This document shows positions 26,005 through 35,700 of a DNA stretch of 64,000 bases, piece by piece (the stretch's first letter is position 1; each line of letters opens with the position of its first letter). The notes under the pieces were generated by a model. That model did not search any database. It worked only from the letters and a program-made list of their open reading frames with translations, and had not been told where the DNA came from. A program made the translations under genes and the position numbers. The stretch is from Belliella pelovolcani (GTDB taxonomy: Bacteria > Bacteroidota > Bacteroidia > Cytophagales > Cyclobacteriaceae): assembly GCF_900156785.1 (NCBI RefSeq), contig NZ_FTOP01000009.1, positions 1 to 64,000 of the forward strand, written 5' to 3'.

Positions 26005-28388
26005 AGTGATGATTTTGGTAATGAAAAATAGAAGGTACTTCCTTCATCGGTGGTAGATTCCACCCATATTTTACCCCCATATTTATCAACTATCTTTTTG
26101 CATATAGCTAATCCTATTCCTGAGCCCTCATACAGGTCTTTTGGGTGAAGTTTTTGGAAGATAATAAATATTTTTTCCAAATATGATTTTTCAATTCCAA
26201 TTCCATTGTCTTTGATAGAAAATACCCAAGAGTCTTTAGTCTCCTCGTAGTCTATTCTTATCTCTGGGTTTCTATCTGGATGATGGTATTTGATGGCATT
26301 ACTGATCAGATTTTGGAACATTTGCTGAAGCGGTGTTTCTTGAAAATAGATTTGAGGCATCTCTGACCAAGTAATATCTGCTTTTTTCTCTTTGATGATC
26401 CTACGGTTGAGTATGGAGACATTCTTCAATACTTGGTCTACCGCAATCAATTGCTTCTTGTCTTCATAACTTCCAACTTTTGAATATTCTAATAGATCCA
26501 AAATAATCTGTCGCATGCGCTTGGCACCGTCAGTGGCGTAAAAAATATATTCTTTTGCCTTTGCATCTAAAACTTGTGCATATTTGATTTCAAGCCGATT
26601 CAAGAAGCCTGTGATCATTCTCAGGGGTTCTTGGAGGTCATGTGAAGCCACGTAGGCAAACTGTTCAAGTTCTTCATTAGATACTTCCAGCTTTTTTGCT
26701 CTCATTTCCAACTCTTGACTCAATTTCAATAGCTCCTGCTCGTTAGACCGAATCTCTGTAATGTCTTTCATGACAATCACTGCTCCGAGTTTCCTTCCTG
26801 AGGAAGTGATAATAGGTGTTCCAGAAGAAAGTACAATTCGTGATGATCCATCATTTCTTCTAATGATGATTTCTTGGTTGATGATAGTTTCACCCTTCCA
26901 TGCTTTGTAAAGCGGGATATTTTCTAATGAGAGTTTTGAAATGCCATCTGCTTCAAATATGCCATAATCCTCGTTCCAATCTTCTGGCGGTGTATCTAAA
27001 ATATCCTTACCATGTAGTACCCTTGCCGCATGATTGGATAAAATGAGCTTACCACTTTGGTCACAGGCGATGATAGCATCTGAAAGATTTTCGAGCATGG
27101 ATTTGAGAAACTCTCGCTCGTTTTCCAGCTCTATTTCTGCTTCTTTCCGTTTGGTAATGTCTTCTACTGCTCCGATCATCCGGATAGCTTTACCTTCTTC
27201 ATCTCTGATGACAATTCCTTTGTCTAGGACATATGCGAAGGTTCGATCAGCTTTTTTGAATCTAAATTCTGCTTCCCAGTATTCCCTGTCGCTTTTCAAA
27301 AAGTCCTTCATGTCCTTTTCAACCCTTGAGTAATCATCTGGGTGAATTTGACTGATCCAAAACTCTCCAGTGCCTGAATAACTATCAATAGGGTGACCAA
27401 AAAGTTTTTCGAAATTATCTGTTCTATACACTTCCCCATTCAAAATATTCCAATCCCAGATAGCATCTGATGTAGCCCTGGCTGCTAGGGTAAATCTTTC
27501 ATTACTCAGTTTGATTTCTTGTGATTGTTCTTCAACTTTCCTAGATAAATAAGCTGGAAGACTCGTGACATAGAAAGTAAGATAACCGAGTATCATAGAT
27601 AGTACTACACGAAGCACCATGAAGGGATAGACCTCTTTGAAAGCTGTAGATTTTTTCAATTGGACAGTGATCGTCCAATCACCTTCTCGGAGCAAAATGG
27701 TTTGCTTGAATCCATCCAACTCAGCATTATTTTTTGGTAAAAAATATTCCTCCTGTCCTGATTCTGGGTTGACCTTAGAAAGTTGAATATAGAATGGACT
27801 TTTATCTGAGATGTCGATGTTTGCTACTTTTATGAAAGACTCAAACTTGATTATTACAGCTGCAAAGCCCCAAAATTCATCATCTTTAAAAATTGGGTTT
27901 CTTCCGACAATTCCAACGCCACCTTGTTTCAATTCAAATGGACCAGCGAAATACAATTGCCGCTTTTCAATCGCTCTTTCTGCTTCGTATTTCGTTTTAG
28001 GATCTTCTAGGATGTTGTATCCTATGACCTCCTCGTTGCCTTCAAGTGGGAAAGTTTTGATGATAGTGCCACCTTCTACAAGTTGTATTGCATCTATAAA
28101 CTTATTGGTACTCAGTAATCCTGCCGCTATACTATCAAAGTCATTTCCGATGCCATAGTTGCGCTCGATATATTCTAATACCCTTGTAGTAGAAATGCTA
28201 TTGGCCAATGCTCCTGAGATTTGCTTTTCAAGGATTGTGGCTTGCTCAATGACGCGTTGTTCCTCTGTCTTTTTCTTTAAGTCATAATCTTTTACTGTAA
28301 AATATTGTAAGCCAGTAATCAGAATGAAAACCAAAACCCCCGTAACAATTGGATTTCTAAACAAGATATTTGATGATTTTGATGTCAT
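26001..28388 (-). CDS. CHASE-domain PAS histidine kinase
   Basis: 795 residues: TM1 (about 13-33), a periplasmic CHASE domain (about 40-250, with EVIGYNILEDPK and the GGVGIVGRNPIF segment), TM2 (about 255-280), PAS (about 295-420), PAS (about 425-550), HisKA with ASHDLQEPLRM (about 565-635) and an ATPase domain (about 680-790) with N-box LISNAIKY, G1 DNGIGIE and G2 GSGIGLA. CHASE domains bind small extracellular ligands, so this is the clearest small-molecule receptor in the array. It is 70 bp downstream of the first kinase gene and overlaps the next by 4 bp. Confidence 0.94.
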   Translation of the reverse strand: MTSKSSNILFRNPIVTGVLVFILITGLQYFTVKDYDLKKKTEEQRVIEQATILEKQISGALANSISTTRVLEYIERNYGIGNDFDSIAAGLLSTNKFIDAIQLVEGGTIIKTFPLEGNEEVIGYNILEDPKTKYEAERAIEKRQLYFAGPFELKQGGVGIVGRNPIFKDDEFWGFAAVIIKFESFIKVANIDISDKSPFYIQLSKVNPESGQEEYFLPKNNAELDGFKQTILLREGDWTITVQLKKSTAFKEVYPFMVLRVVLSMILGYLTFYVTSLPAYLSRKVEEQSQEIKLSNERFTLAARATSDAIWDWNILNGEVYRTDNFEKLFGHPIDSYSGTGEFWISQIHPDDYSRVEKDMKDFLKSDREYWEAEFRFKKADRTFAYVLDKGIVIRDEEGKAIRMIGAVEDITKRKEAEIELENEREFLKSMLENLSDAIIACDQSGKLILSNHAARVLHGKDILDTPPEDWNEDYGIFEADGISKLSLENIPLYKAWKGETIINQEIIIRRNDGSSRIVLSSGTPIITSSGRKLGAVIVMKDITEIRSNEQELLKLSQELEMRAKKLEVSNEELEQFAYVASHDLQEPLRMITGFLNRLEIKYAQVLDAKAKEYIFYATDGAKRMRQIILDLLEYSKVGSYEDKKQLIAVDQVLKNVSILNRRIIKEKKADITWSEMPQIYFQETPLQQMFQNLISNAIKYHHPDRNPEIRIDYEETKDSWVFSIKDNGIGIEKSYLEKIFIIFQKLHPKDLYEGSGIGLAICKKIVDKYGGKIWVESTTDEGSTFYFSLPKSSL

Positions 28389-28458
28389 GATATTTCTAAA
28401 AACTATAAGCTAAATATAGATGATATTTTTGTCCGAATATATGGATGTAGGATTATTG

Positions 28459-31362
28459 TCATTTGGGTAAAGTGAAATAAAAAGTACTGCCCTTACCTAA
28501 TTCTGAGCTCACTGAAATCTCGCCACCTAGGAACTCCACGATTTTCTTGCAAATGGCCAATCCAATACCAGTGCCTGAGTATTGTGACTTGTCATGGAGT
28601 CTTTGGAAGATCACGAAAATTTTGTCTTGATATTCAGGAGCGATTCCAATGCCGTTGTCACTCATAGCAAATCGCCAAAAGTCTCCCAGGTTTTCTACTT
28701 CTATATGGATTCTAGGGACATTTCCTGCATTTTGGTATTTGATAGCGTTTGATAACAGGTTTTGTATTAGCTGAATGAAAGCAGACTTTTTACTCTGAAT
28801 TTCTTTTGGCACATTGATGGTAATTTCAGCTTTTGATTCTCGTATTTGCTGACTGATCAAACTCATAGCATCTTGTATAGCCACCTTGGGATCAAAACTC
28901 TTGATTTCCAAATCTCCAGCTCGTCCTACTCTTGAGAATTCTAGTAAGTCAAGAATTATATTTCGCATTCGAGCGGCACCATCTTTAGAAAACTGAATGT
29001 AAGTTTTAGCTTTCTCGTCGAGGTCTTCTCCATATTTCTTTTCTAGAAGTGACAGAAAGCTGCTTACCATCCTAAGGGGTTCTTGCAAATCATGTGATGC
29101 TACATATGCAAATTGTTCTAATTCAGAATTTGATATCTCTAAGCTTCTATTGGTGTCCTTCAGTTGTTCATTGACTTGCTGTAAGGAGAGCTCAAATTCT
29201 TGTTTCTCAATGGCTGCACCAAAATTGTTCACGATGGTTTGCAAAAAGGAAATTTCATCTTTTGTCCAAACTCTTTCTTGGGTACAATCGTCAAAACCTA
29301 AAAATCCCTTGAATGTGTTTTTTGTAAATACTGGAATTTGAAGTATTGACTTGATGTCTTGTTTTTCAAGTAGTTCTCGAGTAGCTGAATCTGAGATTTG
29401 GCTCGTGATTACCTGATAGGGAATTCTGTCTAAAGCCATTTGCAAATATTCAGGAAAATCATCTAGTGGGATTGCTTGAAATTCTGGATTTTCTAATTCA
29501 GGCGTTATACCGTCTTTCACCCATTCATACTCTTGCTTAAGAAAACCTCTATGTGTTTTTTGATCTTCAAAATGCTTTAGAAAGTAAACTCTGTCCACAG
29601 CCGCAGCTTCACCCATTATTTTCAAACTTCTAGCCAATACACTTTCCCAGTTTTCAAAGGATAATAATGATTCTACGACTTTTGAAATGGCTTCTAGAAA
29701 TTTGGTTTTTTGAATGATGGCATTTTCTGCGTGTTTCTTCTCAGTGACATCTTGTAGTGCTCCGATCATTCTTCGTGGTTTACCACTTTGATCTCTCAAA
29801 ATAATAGTGTGTTCGACTACAAATGCATAAGTGCCATCATTTTTGAGAAATCTATATTCTCCTTTCCACCGATCAACATCTGGGTTACTACGCGCTTCAT
29901 TGATTCCAGCCATGATCTCTTCAAAATCATCTGGGTGAACTTTAGTTTCCCATAGATCTTCTGGAACTACAAAGTTACCATAGTCATACCCGAAGAGTGT
30001 TTTGTAGCCAGATCCCCAAAATACTGTTTTAGCCTGCATATCCCAATCCCAAATCGCGTCAGAAATAGCACTAGCAGCATAAATAAAGCGCTCATTGCTA
30101 ATTTTCAGCGCTTTTTCAGCTTTGATTTTTTCTGTTTCATCTACCACAGTAGAAATCATGATGTTTTGATCATAGATAGGTATATTCTTGGCAGATACGA
30201 TCCTTTTCTCCCCATGTTGAGTGGTGATTTCTATTTCTGACCAGGCCATTCTTTCAGGATCACGGCTTTCGATATCGGCCATGATTCTATTGATTATTTT
30301 TTCTCTGTATGCTGGATCAGGATATACTTTTTCAAAAAATGTAGAAATATTTCTTAAGGTCTCTTCAGTCCATCCATAAATTGCGGCAAATTGCTTATTC
30401 ATCAATGTAGCTTCGCCAGAATCTATTTCATTGAGCGCAATTCCTATTGGTAAGTTATTGAGCGCAGTTTCTATAAATACATTTCTAGCTTGTAAAGATT
30501 GTTTCAAAGTTTCGCTGTCTGTGACATCTTGAACAGTGCCAATAAGTTTTTTAATCTTACCATACTGGTCTAATTCCTTTTTTGCTTTGATTCTTACCCA
30601 TTTGATTTTGTGATTAGAGACTAAGATACGCTTGGTACTATCCAAAGGAACATCCCCTTGAACTGCCATCATCTGATTGATTTGAAGAGACTCTAAATCC
30701 TCAGGATGAATCGTAGAAAAGAAATATTCTGGAGTTAATATAATCTGGTCTTTTTTGACTTCCCAAATCATATACGTTTGATCAGACCATTGAAGTGAAC
30801 CAGTATTTATATCAAGCTCCCAATATCCAAGCTGTGCCAACTCGGAAGCTTCATTCAATCGCTCTTGACTTTGTATCAACTGCCTTTCGAAACTCAATCG
30901 TCTAGAAATGTCCTCAGTGGTGATCAATACTGATTCAAGGGAATTTTCATATCCTGGAACTACGCTCCATTGGAAATGAATGTCTTTGATCTCTCCGTCT
31001 AGGGTTTTGGCTTTGGTCTGGCAATTGAAATTTGTGAGCCCTTGGCAGATGGAGGTGATTTGAAGAATAATAGTTTCGAGAGATTCCGTTGTGAAAATAT
31101 CATGGAATCGTTCAAGTAGAATTTCTTTTGATTGAGCATGGTGAAGCTTGAGACAAGCTTGGTTTAAGTTTTTGATTTTTACCTTACTCAAACATGTTGA
31201 TAATTTATCAGGGTTATCGACGAAAAATGATTGAATTTTCTTATCCTTTTTGCCAAGTAGTCCAAGACTTTTCAAATAATTTTTGACCTCCGAAAAATCT
31301 TCCTCCCATGTAGGTGTTGGCAGGATCTCAAAAATAGATTCAAATCGACTTTGCTGAGCCAT
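28459..31362 (-). CDS. Multi-PAS/GAF histidine kinase, first gene of the array
   Basis: 967 residues, cytoplasmic. A PAS-like N-terminal region (about 40-150), PAS (about 155-280), PAS (about 285-405), PAS (about 415-540; AISDAIWDWDM), GAF (about 550-720), HisKA with ASHDLQEPLRM (about 735-805) and an ATPase domain (about 855-965) with N-box LLSNAIKY, G1 DNGIGIA and G2 GTGIGLA. It is the first gene of the minus-strand kinase array, preceded by about 400 bp without genes that contain a promoter candidate. Its fourth PAS domain is nearly shared with other kinases of the window, suggesting origin by duplication. Confidence 0.94.
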   Translation of the reverse strand: MAQQSRFESIFEILPTPTWEEDFSEVKNYLKSLGLLGKKDKKIQSFFVDNPDKLSTCLSKVKIKNLNQACLKLHHAQSKEILLERFHDIFTTESLETIILQITSICQGLTNFNCQTKAKTLDGEIKDIHFQWSVVPGYENSLESVLITTEDISRRLSFERQLIQSQERLNEASELAQLGYWELDINTGSLQWSDQTYMIWEVKKDQIILTPEYFFSTIHPEDLESLQINQMMAVQGDVPLDSTKRILVSNHKIKWVRIKAKKELDQYGKIKKLIGTVQDVTDSETLKQSLQARNVFIETALNNLPIGIALNEIDSGEATLMNKQFAAIYGWTEETLRNISTFFEKVYPDPAYREKIINRIMADIESRDPERMAWSEIEITTQHGEKRIVSAKNIPIYDQNIMISTVVDETEKIKAEKALKISNERFIYAASAISDAIWDWDMQAKTVFWGSGYKTLFGYDYGNFVVPEDLWETKVHPDDFEEIMAGINEARSNPDVDRWKGEYRFLKNDGTYAFVVEHTIILRDQSGKPRRMIGALQDVTEKKHAENAIIQKTKFLEAISKVVESLLSFENWESVLARSLKIMGEAAAVDRVYFLKHFEDQKTHRGFLKQEYEWVKDGITPELENPEFQAIPLDDFPEYLQMALDRIPYQVITSQISDSATRELLEKQDIKSILQIPVFTKNTFKGFLGFDDCTQERVWTKDEISFLQTIVNNFGAAIEKQEFELSLQQVNEQLKDTNRSLEISNSELEQFAYVASHDLQEPLRMVSSFLSLLEKKYGEDLDEKAKTYIQFSKDGAARMRNIILDLLEFSRVGRAGDLEIKSFDPKVAIQDAMSLISQQIRESKAEITINVPKEIQSKKSAFIQLIQNLLSNAIKYQNAGNVPRIHIEVENLGDFWRFAMSDNGIGIAPEYQDKIFVIFQRLHDKSQYSGTGIGLAICKKIVEFLGGEISVSSELGKGSTFYFTLPK

Positions 31363-31434
31363 ATTACATTATTTTGAAGGGATAAAAGCTTAAAGGAAAG
31401 AAAATTTACAGAATTTCTGATTTTATATCAATAT

Positions 31435-31442
31435 CAAAAATA
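31435..31442 (-). promoter_or_regulatory. Candidate -7 promoter element before the kinase array
   Basis: On the minus strand this reads TATTTTTG, matching the Bacteroidota -7 element TAnnTTTG, about 70 bp before the ATG of the first kinase. No good TTG (-33) element lies 19-21 bp upstream, so the match is only partial. Confidence 0.3.
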
Positions 31443-31490
31443 ATCATGGGTATTTAAAATTTAACCCCTAATAATCTTACATGATTATCC

Positions 31491-31653
31491 GCTAACTTAC
31501 AAGTAGAACCTAAATAATGGGACAAACCTGCGATTTATAGCCAATATCAATGAATAACTTGTCCGCCATGGCGGATCTAATCCCGAAGCCTCGGGATCGA
31601 ATTTAAATAGGCCCTTATTTAAATTGGTTAGGGGAATAATTGCGGATTTACAT
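31491..31653. repeat. 163-bp intergenic repeat, copy 2
   Basis: Second copy of the element at 22491-22653, again in a gap beside a kinase gene. It contains the palindrome CCGCCATGGCGG and the stem-loop ATCCCGA-AGCC-TCGGGAT. The ends TATCCGCTAACTT and (reverse) AATCCGCAATTATT are weakly inverted, as in small non-autonomous elements, but they are too degenerate to be sure. The open frame across it does not look like a gene. Confidence 0.75.
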
Positions 31654-31668
31654 GTAATCTTATATAAA

Positions 31669-31703
31669 AAAATGCTAACCAATATAGTATTGATTAGCAT
31701 TTT
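31669..31703 (-). terminator. Intrinsic terminator downstream of the porP/sprF-like gene
   Basis: Stem-loop AAAATGCTAACCAATA...TATTGATTAGCATTTT with 15 of 16 pairs. Read on the minus strand it is followed by a run of seven T, the classic rho-independent form, about 70 bp after the stop of the PorP/SprF-like gene. Confidence 0.65.
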
Positions 31704-31770
31704 AAACAGAAAGAAGATTTTTTGGATCATCACTAAGCTTAAGGAAAGCGTGTTTTTTAGTGATGATTCA

Positions 31771-32724
31771 TTACCAAATCACTAATGAATTCTCATTTGA
31801 TTTTCCATATTTCCTCCAAAAGGCAAATGTTAAAATAAATTCATGTGTAGCATAGGGTAGGAGATAGCCCTTTTGAGATGGTAACTCGTGGGTATATCCA
31901 AATTTAATCTGCTGATGTACAAAGCCAAAGGTGAAATTATTAGCATAATTTACTCGATGTCCAGCGCCCACCCAAATCCGGTCCAGCAAAATGGCTTTTA
32001 CATTTGCTTCAAAATGGTTAGGTAAATCTATTTGAGACCTATACATGAAGTGAGAAGCAATGCTTACACTAGGAGAGACTGTATGTCTGAATCCTGATTG
32101 AAAGATACTGACACTTGGTTTTCTGTCGACAAATACCTCCCCGAAGTTGAGCGCTCCTCTATTTGCATTCTGAAGGGAGTAGCCTATGTAATAATTTTCA
32201 TGGGTCAGAGCCAAACCAACATTGAAATCGATCGTGCTCATATTTCCAAAGCTATTGAGGTATTGTGCTACTGTGGGGTCATTGGCTTGCTCAGTGGTCA
32301 GGTTATTCCCATCTAGCCTAGAGTGCATGTAATTAATGGAAGCACCAAGTCTTAAATTGGTGCCTCTTGACAATCGAACTCTAGCTGCATACGCGGCTTG
32401 AATTTCAGTGTCTACAAAAGCACCGTAACTTTCATTTAGAAAAGTCACGCCAGTAGTGTTTTTGCCAACTAAAGAAGGGTCTTTCATGCCTTTCATTTCT
32501 GAGAAATCTAGTTCAGTAGACATATAGAATAATTGTGGTGAGCCATCAAACCCTGCCCATTGATTACGAACAAATCCCTTCAAATTAGAACCTTCATAGC
32601 CAGTCATGGCTGGATTAAAGTAATTCTGAAATTGATTGAATTGACTCATATATCTCCTCATCTGCCCAAATCCGTCTAGGTTGAGTGTTAAGCTGAGGAA
32701 TAAAAAGATGAATATTTTTTTCAT
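31771..32724 (-). CDS. PorP/SprF family type IX secretion system membrane protein
   Basis: 317 residues with a signal peptide (cleavage near DGFGQ) and the family opening YMSQFNQFQNYFNPAMTGYEG, followed by alternating beta strands of an outer-membrane barrel (TGVTFLNESYGAFVDTE, INYMHSRLDGNN, NVGLALTHENYYIGYS). PorP/SprF proteins are needed for secretion or anchoring of proteins with type B sorting domains; SprF in Flavobacterium johnsoniae serves the adhesin SprB encoded next to it. Here the gene lies 74 bp after a large protein with exactly such a domain, so it is very likely the dedicated partner of that protein. An intrinsic terminator follows. Confidence 0.92.
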   Translation of the reverse strand: MKKIFIFLFLSLTLNLDGFGQMRRYMSQFNQFQNYFNPAMTGYEGSNLKGFVRNQWAGFDGSPQLFYMSTELDFSEMKGMKDPSLVGKNTTGVTFLNESYGAFVDTEIQAAYAARVRLSRGTNLRLGASINYMHSRLDGNNLTTEQANDPTVAQYLNSFGNMSTIDFNVGLALTHENYYIGYSLQNANRGALNFGEVFVDRKPSVSIFQSGFRHTVSPSVSIASHFMYRSQIDLPNHFEANVKAILLDRIWVGAGHRVNYANNFTFGFVHQQIKFGYTHELPSQKGYLLPYATHEFILTFAFWRKYGKSNENSLVIW

Positions 32725-32798
32725 GATCTGATTCTTGAATGATTGATTGGAATGTTATCTAGTAGTATTGGATAATTAGATTCCAGCACTTTTCTGAT

Positions 32799-35700
32799 TT
32801 ATTTTTTCCTGAGAAGGTTAATTGCTCCCTTTCTCGTTTGCTTGATATCATCGACTTCTATCACATAGTAATAGACACCGATAGGCAAAGGATTTCCAAA
32901 ATAAGTCCCATCCCAGCGATCCATTGGATTGCTAGACCTGAATATCAATTCACCACCTTTTTCATAAATAGTCAATCGAACTCCTGTATACATTCTCAAA
33001 GAATTGATACCCCAAGTGTCATTGATGCCATCACCATCTGGTGTGAAAGTATTAGGAATGGCTACTTCTTCAAGGCTTGGAATTCTTCTGGTGATGACAA
33101 ATTCCTTGGTAAAGGTATTTCCATCTCTATCTGTCACTATGACTACAATGATAAAGGTGGTTTCTCCTGGTCTCAGCTCTGAATTGTTCCAATAAAGCTG
33201 GCCATCTATAATTATAAATAAATCATTATCACCTTCACCAGGTACCAGTTCGATCAAATGTTCATCATCTACAGGATCTATTACTATGAAATCCCCAATG
33301 TAAATAGGCTCTTCATATTCATTCTGGAGGAAACTGTCCTCAGTAAGAAGCAAATCTTCTGGAGCAGGCTTTTGATTCACAATTACAGTGATACTGACGG
33401 GTCTCTCTATACCATCTATCCAACTATTAGGGAAGGTAATAGTACCTATCAATACATAAACACCACTCTTATTTCCATCATAATCTTCTTGAGACCAAGT
33501 GATGGGTAGTAGAACTCTTTCTCCATTTTCTAAAATGACCCAGATATGCGTAGGAAGTCCAAGATCGTCAAATTCAGTTCCCCAGTCTACGATGATTACA
33601 TCTTCATCCACATAGTCAATGACTAAGGTTTCTTCCAACTCATTGATTGCACAACCAAATTCGTCTACCTCTGCACCTTCAGGAGTATTAGGACATAAAT
33701 CGATGTCATCGGTCACGCCGTCACCATCAGAGTCTAATTGAGAAAGAGCACAGCCATTTTCATCTACTTCTGCTCCTTCAGGTGTATCAGGACAAAGGTC
33801 TAGGTCATCCGTTACACCATCACCATCTGAGTCTTTTTGTGAATCAGCACAGCCATTTTCGTCCACTTCCGCTCTGGCAGGAGTATCAGGACAAAGGTCT
33901 AGGTCATCCGTTACGCCATCACCATCTGAATCTTTTTGTGAATCAGCACAGCCATTTTCGTCCACTTCCGCTCCGGCAGGAGTGTCAGGACAAAGGTCTA
34001 GGTCATCCGTTACGCCATCACCATCTGAATCTTTTTGTGAATCAGCACAGCCATTTTCGTCCACTTCCGCTCCGGCAGGAGTATCAGGACATAGGTCTAG
34101 GTCATCCGTTACACCATCCCCATCTGAGTCTTTTTGTGAATCAGCACAGCCATTTTCGTCCACTTCCGCCCCAGCAGGAGTATCAGGACATAGGTCTAGG
34201 TCATCAGTCACACCGTCCCCGTCAGAGTCTTTCTGAGAATCAGCGCAGCCGTTTTCATCCACTTCCGCTCCAGCAGGAGTGTCAGGACAAAGGTCTAGGT
34301 CATCTGTTACGCCATCCCCGTCCGAGTCTTTCTGAGAATCAGCACATCCGTTTTCGTCCACTTCCGCCCCAGCAGGAGTATCAGGACAAAGGTCAAGGTC
34401 ATCCGTTACGCCATCACCATCTGAATCTTTTTGTGAATCAGCACAGCCATTTTCGTCCACTTCTGCTCCGGCAGGAGTATCAGGACATAGGTCTAGGTCA
34501 TCAGTCACACCATCACCATCTGAATCTTTTTGTGAATCAGCACAGCCGTTTTCATCTACTTCCGCCCCCGCAGGAGTGTCAGGACAAAGGTCAAGGTCAT
34601 CCGTTACACCGTCCCCGTCAGAGTCTTTCTGCGAATCAGCACAGCCGTTTTCATCTACTTCCTCCCCAGCAGGAGTGTCAGGACAAAGGTCAAGGTCATC
34701 CGTTACGCCATCCCCATCCGAGTCTTTCTGCGAATCAGCACAGCCGTTTTCATCTACTTCCGCCCCTGCAGGAGTGTCAGGACAAAGGTCAAGGTCATCG
34801 GTCACACCGTCCCCGTCAGAATCTTTTTGTGAATCAGCACAGCCGTTCTCATCTACGTCGGCTCCAGCAGGAGTGTCAGGACATAAGTCTAAATAATCAG
34901 GCACTCCATCTCCATCAGAGTCTATTTGATCGAGAGAACAACCATTTTCGTCAACTTCTTCACCAGCTGGCGTATCTGGGCAAAGATCCAGATCATCAGT
35001 CACCCCATCCCCATCAGAATCTTTTTGAGAATCAGCACAACCATTTTCATCTACTTCTGCACCTTCTGGCGTATCAGGACATAAGTCTAAATAATCAGGC
35101 ACTCCATCTCCATCAGAGTCTATTTGATCGAGAGAACAACCATTTTCATCAACTTCTTCACCGGCAGGAGTTTCCGGGCATAGATCAAGGTCATCTGTTA
35201 CGCCATCCCCATCCGAATCTTTTTGTGAGTCAGCACAGCCATTTTCATCTACTTCCGCCCCTGCAGGGGTATCAGGACAAAGGTCAAGGTCATCGGTCAC
35301 ACCATCACCATCAGAATCCTTCTGCGAATCAGCACAACCGTTTTCATCTACTTCTGCACCTTCAGGTGTATCAGGACATAAGTCTAAATAATCTGGCACT
35401 CCATCTCCATCAGAGTCTATTTGATCAAGCGAACAACCATTTTCGTCAACTTCTTCTCCCTCAGGTGTATCAGGACAAAGATCTAGGTCATCAGTTACTC
35501 CGTCTCCATCAGAATCTTTTTGAGAATCAGCACAACCGTTTTCATCTACTTCTGCACCTGCTGGCGTATCCGGACATAAGTCCAAATAATCAGGTACTCC
35601 ATCTCCATCAGAGTCAATTTGATCAAGTGAACAACCATTCTCATCTACTTCTTCCCCTTCAGGTGTGTCAGGACAAAGGTCAAGGTCATCAGTAACCCCA

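Noticed and set aside
31497-31733. 78-codon open frame on the minus strand
   Set aside because: It runs across the 163-bp repeat and the terminator hairpin; the product looks like translated palindrome and AT-rich sequence.
31726-31767. 11-bp inverted repeat ATCATCACTAA / TTAGTGATGAT next to the PorP/SprF-like gene
   Set aside because: Loop of 20 bases and no U-run; the better terminator at 31669-31703 follows directly.
33782-35695. 637-codon open frame on the plus strand
   Set aside because: It lies wholly opposite the 99-bp repeats; because 99 is divisible by three, an absence of stops in one repeat is copied to all. Its His/Gln-rich repetitive product has no start or family resemblance.
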